Positions 6,732 to 15,550 of a stretch of DNA of 41,528 nt are shown here, one piece after another (the stretch's first letter is position 1; the number at the start of each line of letters is the position of its first letter). The notes under the pieces are model-generated. The model saw only the letters and a list, made by a program, of their open reading frames with translations, had not been told where the DNA came from and made no database searches. A program made the translations under genes and the position numbers. This stretch comes from UBA8886 sp963578705 (GTDB taxonomy: Archaea > Thermoplasmatota > Poseidoniia > MGIII > CG-Epi1): the NCBI GenBank assembly GCA_963578705.1, contig CAUZDT010000004.1, positions 1 to 41,528 on the forward strand, written 5' to 3'.

Positions 6732-8897
6732 ATGCGACTGCAACTTGCGCTGGCGCTGCTGGCAGCCGGAGCGCTGCTGCTGCTGGCGCAGCCGGCGGAG
6801 GGCGCCGGCGCCGACTCCGAGACGCCGCTCTACCTGAAGCGGGACGGTATCGGCTTCATTTTCAAGCTCAACGCGCAGGACCCGCAGGCGGACCGGCTGC
6901 GCTATTGGGAGTGCAGCGAGGAGCTGAACCAGGAGGGGTCATTCTTCCCGCTCGCCAAGTGGGAGCAGGGGCTGGGCGGACAGGTCGAGCTGGGCGACAG
7001 CTATACCTTCGCCGTCTGGGTCGAGTCGACCAACGTGCAGGAGATTACGCTGCGCGTGACGCTCTACGTCGTGGTCAACGGCACCCAGCACAACCTCTCG
7101 CGTGAGGAAGTCACCAAGCAGGGTTCCTTCCCCACCTGGCTCACCGGTAACTACACCGTTGAGCCCGGCTCGGAGCTGGCGCTGGATCACGGCGACTACC
7201 GCACCGTGCCCGCCTTCTCGGCGATGGGAATCGATCTCGAGACGTCGATTACCTGGGCGCCCGATACACAGAACCGCACAGTCTACATCAAGGCCGACAG
7301 CCCCGATTTCAACTCGCAGATAGTGGTGCGTATGCGGCCGGTATTCCTCAATCCCGAAGTATTTTTCAGCAACGACCGTACCGACGAGCCGGGCAACGAT
7401 TCGCTCTACATCAAGGTAAGCGTCGTCGACGCGCTCGGGGTCATCGACGACTCGGGCTCCGGCTCGGTGGCGGACCTTGACCTCGGAAGCTTCAGCCTCG
7501 AAATCGAGGGCGTTTCCGGTGGGGGTAACTTCGACGACTCGGTCCACGTCCGCGACCAGCATCCCTTCGCCAAACACATCGAAGGGCGCTGGCAGTACCA
7601 GCAGGACTCCGGCATCAGCTCCGGCACTTACCAGATTACGATTTCGGTGACCGACATGCGTGGCAACACCTGGGTGGAGTCGGTCTCCTACGACCTGACC
7701 GTCGACGAGTTCGCCATTGAGCTCGAGCACGAGGATGGCGGCAGCGACACTTACGACCTGCAGCTGCCGCGCGGCGGCAAGGTGGAGTATCGTGTCAAGG
7801 TCTGGAACCGCGGCAACACCGCCGACAGCTTCGAAATCGAGGTTGATGACAACTCACTTCCCAGCGGCTGGGAGGCGACGCAGCTCACCTCCGACGAGCT
7901 TGACCTGCCGGTTGACCAGTACGATTACGCGCGCATCCGCATCGAGGCGCCCGACGGCGCCGCTGGTGGCAGCAGCGCGACCGTGCGGCTTGAGGTCACG
8001 TCGCTCAATGACGGCGCAGTCAGCGAGCGTATGGACCTGCGGGCGACGGTGCGCACCTACGGCGCCGCAATCAGTGGGCTCGACGCGCGAATTACGATTG
8101 ACCCCGAGGAGCTCGATATCGACGGCCTCTACCGCTTCCCGGTCGGCGTGCGCAATACCGGCAACGACCGCGACAGCTACGACGTCACCGCCATCATCGG
8201 CCGCGGCGACTGGACCGTGCACATCGAGGAAGGTGGGCAGGCAGTGAACACCATCACCGTCGACCGTGGCAAGACCAAGCAGCTGGAAATCGTGCTCAAG
8301 CCGGTCAATTTCGAGAACAGCATGGGCGACGAAGTCGACTTCCGCTTCAGCGCCGAGTCGGTCCCGCCCGGCGATGGCAGCGCGCTCTTCGAGGCGAAAA
8401 TGGTCGTGGAAATCCCCATCGGGCGCGTGATTGACCTGACGATAGCGGCCGTTGACCTGCAGGTCAACGGCCGCCCCTACGCGCAGCTCATGCCGGGCGA
8501 CCTGCAGGCGGGCGCACCGGTGCAGTTCCAGCTCGTAGTCAAGAATCTGGGCGGCCGCGGTGCCGCCCCCTTCACAGTCAAGCTCTACGCCGCGGGCCGG
8601 GTCGAGGCGAGCTACGATGTCGAGATGGGCCTCGCCGGCTTCGGCGAAGCACTGGTGCTGCTCGAATGGGGCAAGCCCTCTGTGGGTCTGGCGACGCTGC
8701 GAATCACCGCCGACCCCGACCTCGCCATCGATGATGAGCGCAGCCGCGCCGACAACAGCTTCTCGCTCTCGCTCGATATCGCCGCCGCCCCGTCGGGTAA
8801 CGTTAATGGCGGAGATGACGACGGCTTCTCGATTCCCGGCTTCGGGCTGGTGGGCACGCTGCTTTCGGCAGCCATCGTGGCGCGGCGCAGGTGGTAA
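6732..8897 (+). CDS. Secreted multi-domain beta-sandwich surface protein with PGF-CTERM-like anchor
   Basis: A 721-residue exported protein. A Sec signal peptide (about residues 1-26, LALALLAAGALLLLA, then a PAEGAGA-like cleavage region) opens it. The body is acidic and Asp/Ser/Thr-rich with repeated beta-sandwich modules. One near 325-425 resembles NEW3 (NRGNTADSFEIEVDD), and another near 450-540 repeats the pattern (RNTGNDRDSYDV). A CARDB-like module sits near 590-680 (FQLVVKNLGGRG). The C-terminus is a sorting signal: Asp/Gly linker, IPGFG (PGF at 702-704), a hydrophobic helix, then RRR. This resembles PGF-CTERM signals processed by archaeosortase A, followed by lipid attachment. No catalytic motif is visible, so an S-layer-associated or adhesive role is likely. 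The stop overlaps the start of the following hydrolase. Confidence 0.85.
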   Translation: MRLQLALALLAAGALLLLAQPAEGAGADSETPLYLKRDGIGFIFKLNAQDPQADRLRYWECSEELNQEGSFFPLAKWEQGLGGQVELGDSYTFAVWVESTNVQEITLRVTLYVVVNGTQHNLSREEVTKQGSFPTWLTGNYTVEPGSELALDHGDYRTVPAFSAMGIDLETSITWAPDTQNRTVYIKADSPDFNSQIVVRMRPVFLNPEVFFSNDRTDEPGNDSLYIKVSVVDALGVIDDSGSGSVADLDLGSFSLEIEGVSGGGNFDDSVHVRDQHPFAKHIEGRWQYQQDSGISSGTYQITISVTDMRGNTWVESVSYDLTVDEFAIELEHEDGGSDTYDLQLPRGGKVEYRVKVWNRGNTADSFEIEVDDNSLPSGWEATQLTSDELDLPVDQYDYARIRIEAPDGAAGGSSATVRLEVTSLNDGAVSERMDLRATVRTYGAAISGLDARITIDPEELDIDGLYRFPVGVRNTGNDRDSYDVTAIIGRGDWTVHIEEGGQAVNTITVDRGKTKQLEIVLKPVNFENSMGDEVDFRFSAESVPPGDGSALFEAKMVVEIPIGRVIDLTIAAVDLQVNGRPYAQLMPGDLQAGAPVQFQLVVKNLGGRGAAPFTVKLYAAGRVEASYDVEMGLAGFGEALVLLEWGKPSVGLATLRITADPDLAIDDERSRADNSFSLSLDIAAAPSGNVNGGDDDGFSIPGFGLVGTLLSAAIVARRRW

Positions 8898-10744
8898 TCG
8901 TGGGCAACTTCGGCGAGAAAGGGTTCGCGCTGCTGACGGCGGTGCTGCTGCTCGCGAGCGTGGCTTACCTCACGCTGCAGGAGGAGCAGCGGCAGCTGCC
9001 AGTGGCGTACGTCCCGGTCTGGAGCCGCATTTACGAAGATTACAACACCACCGGCGACTGGGGCTACGTCCTCGAGCAAGGACCGTACGCGCTGCTCGAG
9101 ACCGACAACGAGTGGTTCTCAACGCATGAATTCATCCCGGTCGACCTGCCGCTCATCGAAGGGGGTGCCGCGACCGACCCGCAATGCCTGCTCAACCTCG
9201 ATCCGGACAAGTGCCCGCGCATCTCGCTTGCTTACTGGCGACCCGATGTACCGGCCGGGGAGACGGTTCCCGTTATCGTCGAAATCGGCCCCTACTTCGG
9301 CGAAGAGGCGGTCAGCACCCCCGACATCACCGTGCCGGGAAGCTGGCTGGGGCTGAATATTATCAACAACATACTGCCGCACGGCTTCGCCTTCGCGCAG
9401 GTCTCGGTCTTTGGCACTGGCGCCAGCAACCACTGCATGGACCTGATGGGGAACTCCGAGCAGCTGGGGGTCGACGCGGCGGTGACGTGGCTCGGCTCGC
9501 AGGAGTGGAGCAACGGCAACGTCGGTATCATTGGGAAATCGTACGACGGCTCGACGCAGTGGCAGGCGGCGCAGTTCGGCAACCCGCACCTGAAGACGAT
9601 CGTCCCCATTTCGGGGCTGATTGGCGTGCGCGAGCTGATGTGGCGCAATGGCTCCGCCGAGGCGCGGGCGCCGTTCATGCACAACGTGGTCTACGGCGGT
9701 TTCGGCACCGACGGCAACGACGAGGACCTGCAGAACGCCTGCCCCGATTACGTCGCGGGGCCCATCCACGGCGCCAACGGCTACATCTTCGGCGGGACCG
9801 AGTTCCAGAACGCGCTGGTCGAAGGCTACTGGGAGGAGCGCTACTTCCTGCCCGACGTGCTCGAAAACTACGAAGGCAGTGTCTACATTATCCACGGCTT
9901 CCACGACTGGAACGTCGACCCGCACATGGCGCTCCCGACGCTCAACACGCTCAAGGACCACGGCATCGAGGCGAAGCTGCTGATGGGGCAGTGGGACCAC
10001 GACTACCCCGACCGGCCCGCCATCCTGCGGGACCGCAGCGACCCCGGCCGCGGAGCCGAGGCGTACCCGCAGATGGTGCGCTACGACTGGATGCAGGACC
10101 TGCTCGAGTGGTTCACATGGTACCTGCGCGAAGAAGGCCCGCAGCCGAATATGTGGACCGAAATCCAGGATAACCATGGGCAGTGGCGCGTCACCGACCG
10201 CTACCCGCAGGCGAGCACCGAGCAGCGCGAGTTCGCGCTCGGCGACGCGCTGGCGCACGCTGGCGGCAGCCTGCAGGTAGTCCCGGGCGGCGCGGACGTG
10301 GTCTTCGAGACCGAGCCGTTCGCGGAGGAGTTCCGCTTCGGCGGGCTGCCGCAACTACACGTCGACGCCACGCCCGGAGGCTCGGGCGGGCAAATCTATG
10401 CACTGCTCGAGGACTGCGACAGCGACGGCTGCATCCACGTCGGCCACGCCATCATGGACCTGCGCTTCTACGCCGGCGGGACCGACTACCACGTCGTGAC
10501 GCCCGGCGTGACGATTAACGCGAAAATGGAGTTCCTGGCGATGGACGTCGTAATCCCGACAGATCACACGCTGAAGCTCACGCTGCGCTCAACCGGTGAC
10601 GGCTACCTGCCGGCGTCCACAACGGCGCCGGTCGCCATCGAGATGGGCGCGAGCAGCGTCCTGCGCGTCGACGTCGTCGACCCGGCCGCGGAGCACTACT
10701 TCCTGCCGCCGCAGTGCCGCCATCCCGCCTGTGTGGGCGAGTGA
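8891..10744 (+). CDS. CocE/NonD-type (peptidase S15-like) secreted alpha/beta hydrolase
   Basis: A 617-residue hydrolase with one hydrophobic segment at about 11-29 (GFALLTAVLLLASVAYLTL), a signal peptide or membrane anchor. The nucleophile elbow is GKSYDGS (about 215-221). HGFHDWNVD contains the expected acid and GQWDHDYP the catalytic histidine. A jelly-roll C-terminal domain follows, as in X-Pro dipeptidyl-peptidases and cocaine esterase. The likely role is release of dipeptides or hydrolysis of acyl/amide bonds outside the cell; the exact substrate is not predictable. GTG at 8891 is the earliest start and overlaps the previous stop; GTG at 8900 is equally possible. It is cotranscribed with the surface protein. 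Confidence 0.88.
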   Translation: MVIVGNFGEKGFALLTAVLLLASVAYLTLQEEQRQLPVAYVPVWSRIYEDYNTTGDWGYVLEQGPYALLETDNEWFSTHEFIPVDLPLIEGGAATDPQCLLNLDPDKCPRISLAYWRPDVPAGETVPVIVEIGPYFGEEAVSTPDITVPGSWLGLNIINNILPHGFAFAQVSVFGTGASNHCMDLMGNSEQLGVDAAVTWLGSQEWSNGNVGIIGKSYDGSTQWQAAQFGNPHLKTIVPISGLIGVRELMWRNGSAEARAPFMHNVVYGGFGTDGNDEDLQNACPDYVAGPIHGANGYIFGGTEFQNALVEGYWEERYFLPDVLENYEGSVYIIHGFHDWNVDPHMALPTLNTLKDHGIEAKLLMGQWDHDYPDRPAILRDRSDPGRGAEAYPQMVRYDWMQDLLEWFTWYLREEGPQPNMWTEIQDNHGQWRVTDRYPQASTEQREFALGDALAHAGGSLQVVPGGADVVFETEPFAEEFRFGGLPQLHVDATPGGSGGQIYALLEDCDSDGCIHVGHAIMDLRFYAGGTDYHVVTPGVTINAKMEFLAMDVVIPTDHTLKLTLRSTGDGYLPASTTAPVAIEMGASSVLRVDVVDPAAEHYFLPPQCRHPACVGE

Positions 10745-10844
10745 GCGGCTGCGTCGTGCCGGCCGCAGGCCGGGATGATGCCAAGCCGCGCCGCGCAGCA
10801 GCAGTGGCGCGGTGGGCTTTTGGCCCGCGTGGGCTGGCGGCCCG
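10745..10844. other. Intergenic gap between the S15-like and M28 genes
   Basis: No gene and no clear TATA box were found here. A short G+C-rich inverted repeat (CCGGCCGCAGGCCGG) lies near 10758-10774. It may be a weak terminator, or the M28 gene may be read from the upstream promoter. Confidence 0.3.
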
Positions 10845-12563
10845 ATGCTGAAGCCGCTGGCGGCCGCGTTCCTGTTCCTGCTCCCCGCGCTGGCGGGCTG
10901 TCTCGACAGCGACGAGGCGCGACCGCTCTCTGCCGACGACCTGCAGGTCGCGCCGCAGCTGCTGACCGGCGGCGAGTTCCAGCCGCTGGTGCTGACCGCG
11001 CGACAGCCGATGGCAGTCTACATTCCCTACTTGCTGCTCAACCCGGCGACCGGCTACATCCAGAACTCGACCGTGGTCGACCTGGCGCTGGGCGAGACGG
11101 TGCAGCTACAGGTGCTCGCGCCGCCGCGCATCGACTCGGTCTACCTATTCATCGGCGAGAGCGGCCGCCAGCACTGGCCGGCGCGCGACCCCGGCGAGAG
11201 CTGGGAGGCGTGGGTCTCGCGCGGGATGCCCGCGGCGACGATGGTCGAGCGCGTCCCGCAGGTGGCGGGGCTCGACGCGCTCAACGCATCGCGCGATAGC
11301 GGCGCCGGCCGCGTCGTCCCTCTGCGCGTCCCGGTCGTGCGGCCGCAGTCGCCCGCGTATGCGCCGGAAGAGGGCGGTCGCTTTGCGACCGGGGTCGTCG
11401 ACGGACGCTCGGTCTTCAACACGATTCGCAAGATAACCGACGACACGCTGGCGCCCGACCCCTACGATGGGGCGGCGGGCTACCTTGACCGCTGGGCGGG
11501 GCAGGGTAACCACGCCTACGAGGACGCGGCGCAGTTCCTGATTCGCGAGCTGGAATCCTACGGGCTCGAGGTGCAGGCGCACCGCTTCGAGTTTACCGAC
11601 ATCTTCGGCAATCAGAATCCTGAAGCGTACAACATCTGCGGCTACCGCTACGGCACGCTCTACCCCGACGAATGGCTCGTCTTCGGCGCGCATTTTGACG
11701 TCGCACCGCCGACCAACGCCGGGCTGCTCGACCCACACGTCACCGGCAGCCGCAGCTACGGCACCCGCGTCGGCGCCTACGACAACACCGCCGGCACCAG
11801 CATGGTGCTGAACGTCGCCGAGGCGATGAGCGACTTTGCCAGCCGCCGCACGATGGTCTTCTGCCTTTGGTCGGGTGAGGAGGGAGGCAAGCGCGGCAGC
11901 GACTACTGGACCGAATATTACGTCAAGGGCGACCATCCCGAAGTCACCGTGACGAACTACGTCAACCTAGATATGGCCGGCGTCAACTGGCCCGGCGGCG
12001 GCGGCGCCCCGCACGGCGACCCGGACCCGCAGCCGTCGGAGTCCGGCTACCCCAAGGATACCGAAATCTGGCCGCTGCGGCTCTACATCGGCCCGTCGGA
12101 GGATTATGACGTGGTCAACCAGCCCGGCATGGTGCAGCTGGCGCGCTGGGTCGGCGCTGACGCCATCAACGTCTCGGCGCAGATGGACGTGCTGGTCGGC
12201 AACGAGAGCGACGCCGCGTCGACCTGGAAATACGATGTCTGGCTGCGACAGGACCGCCCCGAGGTTATCGTCTACGAAGACACCACGGCCCGCAGCGACC
12301 ACGCCAGCTTCCAGGACAACCTCGGCACCATAACCCTTGGCTACGGCGGGCTGGTTGACGGCTACTGGTGCTACCACCAGACCTGCGACACGCTCGAGGA
12401 GATGACCGAGTGGATGGATAATTCCGCCTCCGCCCGCCCCTACGGCAACAACGCGACGGGAGAAGAAAACATAGTCAATTCGCTGGACATCATCACCTGG
12501 TGGGCGCTCTACATGTTCTTCCACCTTGACGAGAAGCCGGTGCTGAATACCTACCTTGACTGA
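10845..12563 (+). CDS. M28 family zinc aminopeptidase, predicted lipoprotein
   Basis: A 572-residue secreted peptidase. The N-terminus MLKPLAAAFLFLLPALAGC is a lipoprotein signal with lipobox LAGC (C19); this is why I chose the ATG at 10845 over an in-frame GTG at 10812. About 190 residues of non-catalytic sequence precede the peptidase fold. M28 zinc ligands and catalytic residues appear in order: GAHFDV (His), GAYDNTAG (bridging Asp), WSGEEGG (Glu-Glu), VNLDMAG (Asp) and CYHQTCDT (last His). Such enzymes remove N-terminal residues from peptides. With the neighbouring S15-like hydrolase it suggests extracellular protein breakdown feeding peptide uptake. Confidence 0.92.
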   Translation: MLKPLAAAFLFLLPALAGCLDSDEARPLSADDLQVAPQLLTGGEFQPLVLTARQPMAVYIPYLLLNPATGYIQNSTVVDLALGETVQLQVLAPPRIDSVYLFIGESGRQHWPARDPGESWEAWVSRGMPAATMVERVPQVAGLDALNASRDSGAGRVVPLRVPVVRPQSPAYAPEEGGRFATGVVDGRSVFNTIRKITDDTLAPDPYDGAAGYLDRWAGQGNHAYEDAAQFLIRELESYGLEVQAHRFEFTDIFGNQNPEAYNICGYRYGTLYPDEWLVFGAHFDVAPPTNAGLLDPHVTGSRSYGTRVGAYDNTAGTSMVLNVAEAMSDFASRRTMVFCLWSGEEGGKRGSDYWTEYYVKGDHPEVTVTNYVNLDMAGVNWPGGGGAPHGDPDPQPSESGYPKDTEIWPLRLYIGPSEDYDVVNQPGMVQLARWVGADAINVSAQMDVLVGNESDAASTWKYDVWLRQDRPEVIVYEDTTARSDHASFQDNLGTITLGYGGLVDGYWCYHQTCDTLEEMTEWMDNSASARPYGNNATGEENIVNSLDIITWWALYMFFHLDEKPVLNTYLD

Positions 12564-12578
12564 TGGCTCCGGGTTACC

Positions 12579-12585
12579 CTTTTAT
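12579..12585 (+). promoter_or_regulatory. TATA box of the transhydrogenase operon
   Basis: CTTTTAT is centred at about 12582, predicting a start near 12608 and a leader of about 46 nt before the ATG at 12654. This is one of the few clearly leadered units here. A second A/T block (GCATAATT, 12637-12644) is too close to the ATG to serve as its TATA box. Confidence 0.5.
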
Positions 12586-12612
12586 CCGTCATTCGGGTGA
12601 CGCCGCTACCGG

Positions 12613-12631
12613 CCGTCCCCGCAGGGGACGG
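12613..12631 (+). promoter_or_regulatory. Perfect 8-bp hairpin in the pntAA leader
   Basis: CCGTCCCC and GGGGACGG form an uninterrupted 8-bp stem with a GCA loop, ending 22 nt before the ATG. It lies inside the predicted 5' leader of the transhydrogenase mRNA. It could be a protein- or RNA-based control element, or a terminator for the M28 transcript. No T-run follows, which argues against an intrinsic terminator of bacterial type. Confidence 0.45.
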
Positions 12632-12653
12632 TGGGGCATAATTGGGTGACGTA

Positions 12654-13814
12654 ATGCTGGCAGGAATCCCCCGGGAACCGGAAGGCGAGACGCGCGTGAC
12701 GATGGTACCCGACGTCGTCCCCAAGCTGGCGAAGCTGGGGTTCGAGGTCGTCGTCGAAAAGGGCGCCGGTGCGGCGGCCGGCTACGGCGACGACGCGTAT
12801 GTTGCCAAGGGCGCGACGCTCGGCAGCGCGACCGACGCGCTCGGCTGCGAACTGGTCATCGCCATCAACGTCCCCGACTGGGGTGCGATGGCGGCGGGGC
12901 AGATGCTGGCGTGCATCGCCGACCCGTTACGTGACACCGCGCGGGTCGGTGCGATTGCCGCGGCGGGGCTGACGCTCTTCAGCATGGACATGATTCCGCG
13001 CCGGCTTTCGCGCGCGCAGTCGATGGATGTCAACTCGAGCCAGGACAACCTCGCCGGCTACAAGGCGGTGCTGCTCGGCGCCGCGACGGTGGGGCGCATG
13101 ATTCCGATGATGATGACCTCGGCCGGCACGGTCCGGCCGGCGAAATACGTCGTGATGGGTGCTGGGGTTGCCGGGTTGCAGGCGATTGCGACCGCGAAGC
13201 GGCTCGGTGCTGTGGTATGGGCTAGCGACGTGCGGCTCGCCGCGAAAGAGCAGATTGAGTCACTGGGCGGTAAGTTCATCGCTGTCGAGGGGATGGAGGA
13301 CTTCGAGGACGAGTCGGGCTACGCGAAGCCGCTGACGCCCGAGTTTATCCAGAAGGTCAATGACACCGTCTGTGAAGTCGCGCGCGACGCTGACGTGGTG
13401 GTCACGACCGCGCGGCTCTTCGGCCGCACGGCGCCGATTACCGTCCCGGCCAGCGCGGTCGAGGCGATGAAACCGGGCGCGGTCGTCGTCGACATGAACA
13501 CTGCCAGCGGCGGCAACTGCGAACTCTCCGAAGCCGGGAAGATGGTGGTGAAGCACGGCGTCACGATTATCGGCGAAGCCAACCTGCCCGGGACGGTGCC
13601 GCACACCGCGTCGCTGCTCTACGCCAATAACATGGCGAGCTTCGCCGCCGCGCTGGTCAGCGACGGAAAGTTGGCGCCGGATTTCGAGGACGAAATCCTG
13701 GTCGGAGCCCCGCAAGGCGACGCGTTCCACGTCCCTGGGATGGGTGGCGTGCTGGTCACCCACGCTGGCGAAATCCACGCCGCGCAGTCCCGCCTTCGGG
13801 AGGTGGCAGGATGA
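12654..13814 (+). CDS. pntAA: Proton-translocating NAD(P) transhydrogenase, alpha subunit part 1 (domain I)
   Basis: A 386-residue soluble NAD(H)-binding subunit of the H+-driven transhydrogenase, which reduces NADP+ with NADH. The N-terminus IPREPEGETRVTMVPD is the alanine dehydrogenase/PNT signature. SSQDNLAGYKAV (about 125-136) matches the RQD-loop region. VVMGAGVAGLQAIATAKRLG (about 167-186) is the Rossmann motif, and ASDVR supplies the acidic residue that binds the NAD ribose. I chose the ATG at 12654; TTG at 12642 is also in frame. The stop overlaps the next ATG (ATGA). The three-gene split resembles Rhodospirillum rubrum rather than the fused E. coli pntA. Transhydrogenase is patchy in archaea, so transfer from bacteria is a reasonable inference. 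Confidence 0.95.
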   Translation: MLAGIPREPEGETRVTMVPDVVPKLAKLGFEVVVEKGAGAAAGYGDDAYVAKGATLGSATDALGCELVIAINVPDWGAMAAGQMLACIADPLRDTARVGAIAAAGLTLFSMDMIPRRLSRAQSMDVNSSQDNLAGYKAVLLGAATVGRMIPMMMTSAGTVRPAKYVVMGAGVAGLQAIATAKRLGAVVWASDVRLAAKEQIESLGGKFIAVEGMEDFEDESGYAKPLTPEFIQKVNDTVCEVARDADVVVTTARLFGRTAPITVPASAVEAMKPGAVVVDMNTASGGNCELSEAGKMVVKHGVTIIGEANLPGTVPHTASLLYANNMASFAAALVSDGKLAPDFEDEILVGAPQGDAFHVPGMGGVLVTHAGEIHAAQSRLREVAG

Positions 13815-14125
13815 TTGAGCTGACGCTGGCGGCGCTGGTTGCGGCGGTGACGGTCTTCGTGCTCGCTATTTTTCTCGGATTCGAACTAATCAGCAAGGTG
13901 CCGCCGACACTGCACACTCCGCTCATGAGCGGCGCGAACGCGATTTCCGGCATCACGGTTGTCGGCGCGCTGCTGCTGAGCAACGTCGCGCTCACCGACG
14001 GCGACGCGCCGCTGGCGGCGAAGCTGGCGTTCATCGCGCTGGTGCTGGCAACGATTAACGCCGTCGGCGGATTCCTAGTGACGAACCGCATGCTGCAGAT
14101 GATTGCCGGCCGGAGGCGCAAGTGA
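13811..14125 (+). CDS. pntAB: NAD(P) transhydrogenase, alpha subunit part 2 (membrane)
   Basis: A 104-residue hydrophobic subunit with three predicted membrane helices (about 2-24, 38-58, 67-90). The family segment ELISKVPPTLHTPLMSGANAISGITVVGAL lies between the first two. It forms part of the domain II proton channel with PntB. It overlaps pntAA by ATGA and pntB by GTGA, so all three genes are probably translationally coupled at fixed ratio. The length is typical of the split form. Confidence 0.95.
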   Translation: MIELTLAALVAAVTVFVLAIFLGFELISKVPPTLHTPLMSGANAISGITVVGALLLSNVALTDGDAPLAAKLAFIALVLATINAVGGFLVTNRMLQMIAGRRRK

Positions 14126-15546
14126 TAGACGCCGCAATCTGGGACATCGGTTACCTTGTGGCGGCGCTGCTCTTTATCCTGGGGCTGAAGAAGCTGGGCC
14201 ACCCGCGCACCGCGCCGACCGGCAATCTCTACGGCGCGAGCGGAATGCTGCTCGCAGTCGCCGTGACGCTGGCGCGCATCGAGTCGGAGACTGGCATCCT
14301 TGGCTGGGAGCTCATCGTCGGCGGACTCGCGCTCGGCGCGCTCATCGGCACCTGGATGGCGCTGCGGATCGAGATGACCGGCATGCCCGAGATGGTCGCG
14401 CTCTTCAACGGCTTCGGCGGCGGTGCGTCGGCGCTGGTCGCGCTCTCGGAAGTGCTGGGGCGCCTTGCGGAGGGCAACATTCCCGAAGGTGTTCCGCTCT
14501 ACGCGACCTGGATAGCGATTGGCCTTTCGGGGCTGGTCGGCTGGATTACGCTCTCCGGCAGCTTGGTGGCGATGATGAAGCTGAAGGGTGGATTCAGCCT
14601 GCCGGGCGGCAAGTGGGTGCGCTTCCCGACCTGGGGTCCACCGTGGCTCAACGCCGTCAAGGTGCTGCTGCTCATTGCCTGCTTTGCATTCATCTGGCTC
14701 TCAATCCAGGAGCCGACCAACCCGCAGTGGATTTACGGGCTGATTGGCTGCGCTTCGCTGCTCGGCATCCTGTTCGTGCTCCCGATAGGCGGCGCCGACA
14801 TGCCGGTCGTCGTCAGCCTGCTTAATTCGCTCTCCGGCATCGCCGCCGCGTTTACCGGCTTCGTGCTAATGAACAACGTGCTGATTATCGCTGGCTCTAT
14901 GGTCGGCGCGGCCGGGCTCGTCCTGACCTTCGTCATGTGCAAGGCGATGAATCGCGAGCTGCGCGACGTGCTCTTCAAGGCGTTCGGCGGCAGCGGTGAC
15001 CGCGAGACGGTCACCCGCACGAAAGTCGGCAGTGACCCCGATGAGGTGGCGATGCTCTGCGACGGGATTTCTAAGTGCATCATCGTCCCCGGCTACGGGA
15101 TGGCGGTCTCGCAGTGCCAGTACCAGGTTCGCGAGTTCGCTGAAATTCTGGAAGCGCGCGACTGCGAGGTAAAATACGGGATCCACCCGGTAGCGGGGCG
15201 CATGCCGGGCCACATGAACGTGCTTCTGGCCGAGGCGAACGTGCCCTACGAGCAGCTAATCGAGATGGAGCACATCAACTCCGAGTTCGCTGATACCGAC
15301 GTCGTGTTGGTTGTCGGCGCGAACGACACTGTCAACCCCGCTGCGCGCAGCGGCGAGGGACCGCTGGCGGGGATGCCGATTCTCGACGTCGACAAGGCGC
15401 GCGTGGTCGTGATGGTCAAGCGCTCGCTCTCGGTCGGTTACGCTGGCGTCGATAACGACCTGTTCTACGAGGACAACACGATGATGCTCTTCGGCGACGG
15501 CAAGGAAATGATGACGCAGCTGGTCCAGGCGATGAAGGAGCTATAG
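14122..15546 (+). CDS. pntB: NAD(P) transhydrogenase, beta subunit
   Basis: A 474-residue subunit. About nine membrane helices in the N-terminal 280 residues form the rest of the proton channel, and the C-terminal domain III binds NADP(H). Domain III shows IIVPGYGMAVSQCQ, then YGIHPVAGRMPGHMNVLLAEA, then GANDTVNPAA, all standard PntB motifs. The start is GTG at 14122, overlapping the pntAB stop. The complex would use the proton gradient to make NADPH for biosynthesis and for thioredoxin reductase (37798-38715). The gene converges on rad50 and overlaps it by 6 bp inside a perfect palindrome (15537-15550). Confidence 0.95.
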   Translation: MIDAAIWDIGYLVAALLFILGLKKLGHPRTAPTGNLYGASGMLLAVAVTLARIESETGILGWELIVGGLALGALIGTWMALRIEMTGMPEMVALFNGFGGGASALVALSEVLGRLAEGNIPEGVPLYATWIAIGLSGLVGWITLSGSLVAMMKLKGGFSLPGGKWVRFPTWGPPWLNAVKVLLLIACFAFIWLSIQEPTNPQWIYGLIGCASLLGILFVLPIGGADMPVVVSLLNSLSGIAAAFTGFVLMNNVLIIAGSMVGAAGLVLTFVMCKAMNRELRDVLFKAFGGSGDRETVTRTKVGSDPDEVAMLCDGISKCIIVPGYGMAVSQCQYQVREFAEILEARDCEVKYGIHPVAGRMPGHMNVLLAEANVPYEQLIEMEHINSEFADTDVVLVVGANDTVNPAARSGEGPLAGMPILDVDKARVVVMVKRSLSVGYAGVDNDLFYEDNTMMLFGDGKEMMTQLVQAMKEL

Positions 15547-15550
15547 CTCC
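15537..15550. repeat. Perfect 14-bp palindrome over the convergent pntB and rad50 stops
   Basis: GGAGCTATAGCTCC is identical on both strands. It encodes the last codons of both genes, so both proteins end in Glu-Leu followed by TAG. It may act as a bidirectional 3'-end hairpin, or may simply reflect how the overlap arose. Confidence 0.6.
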
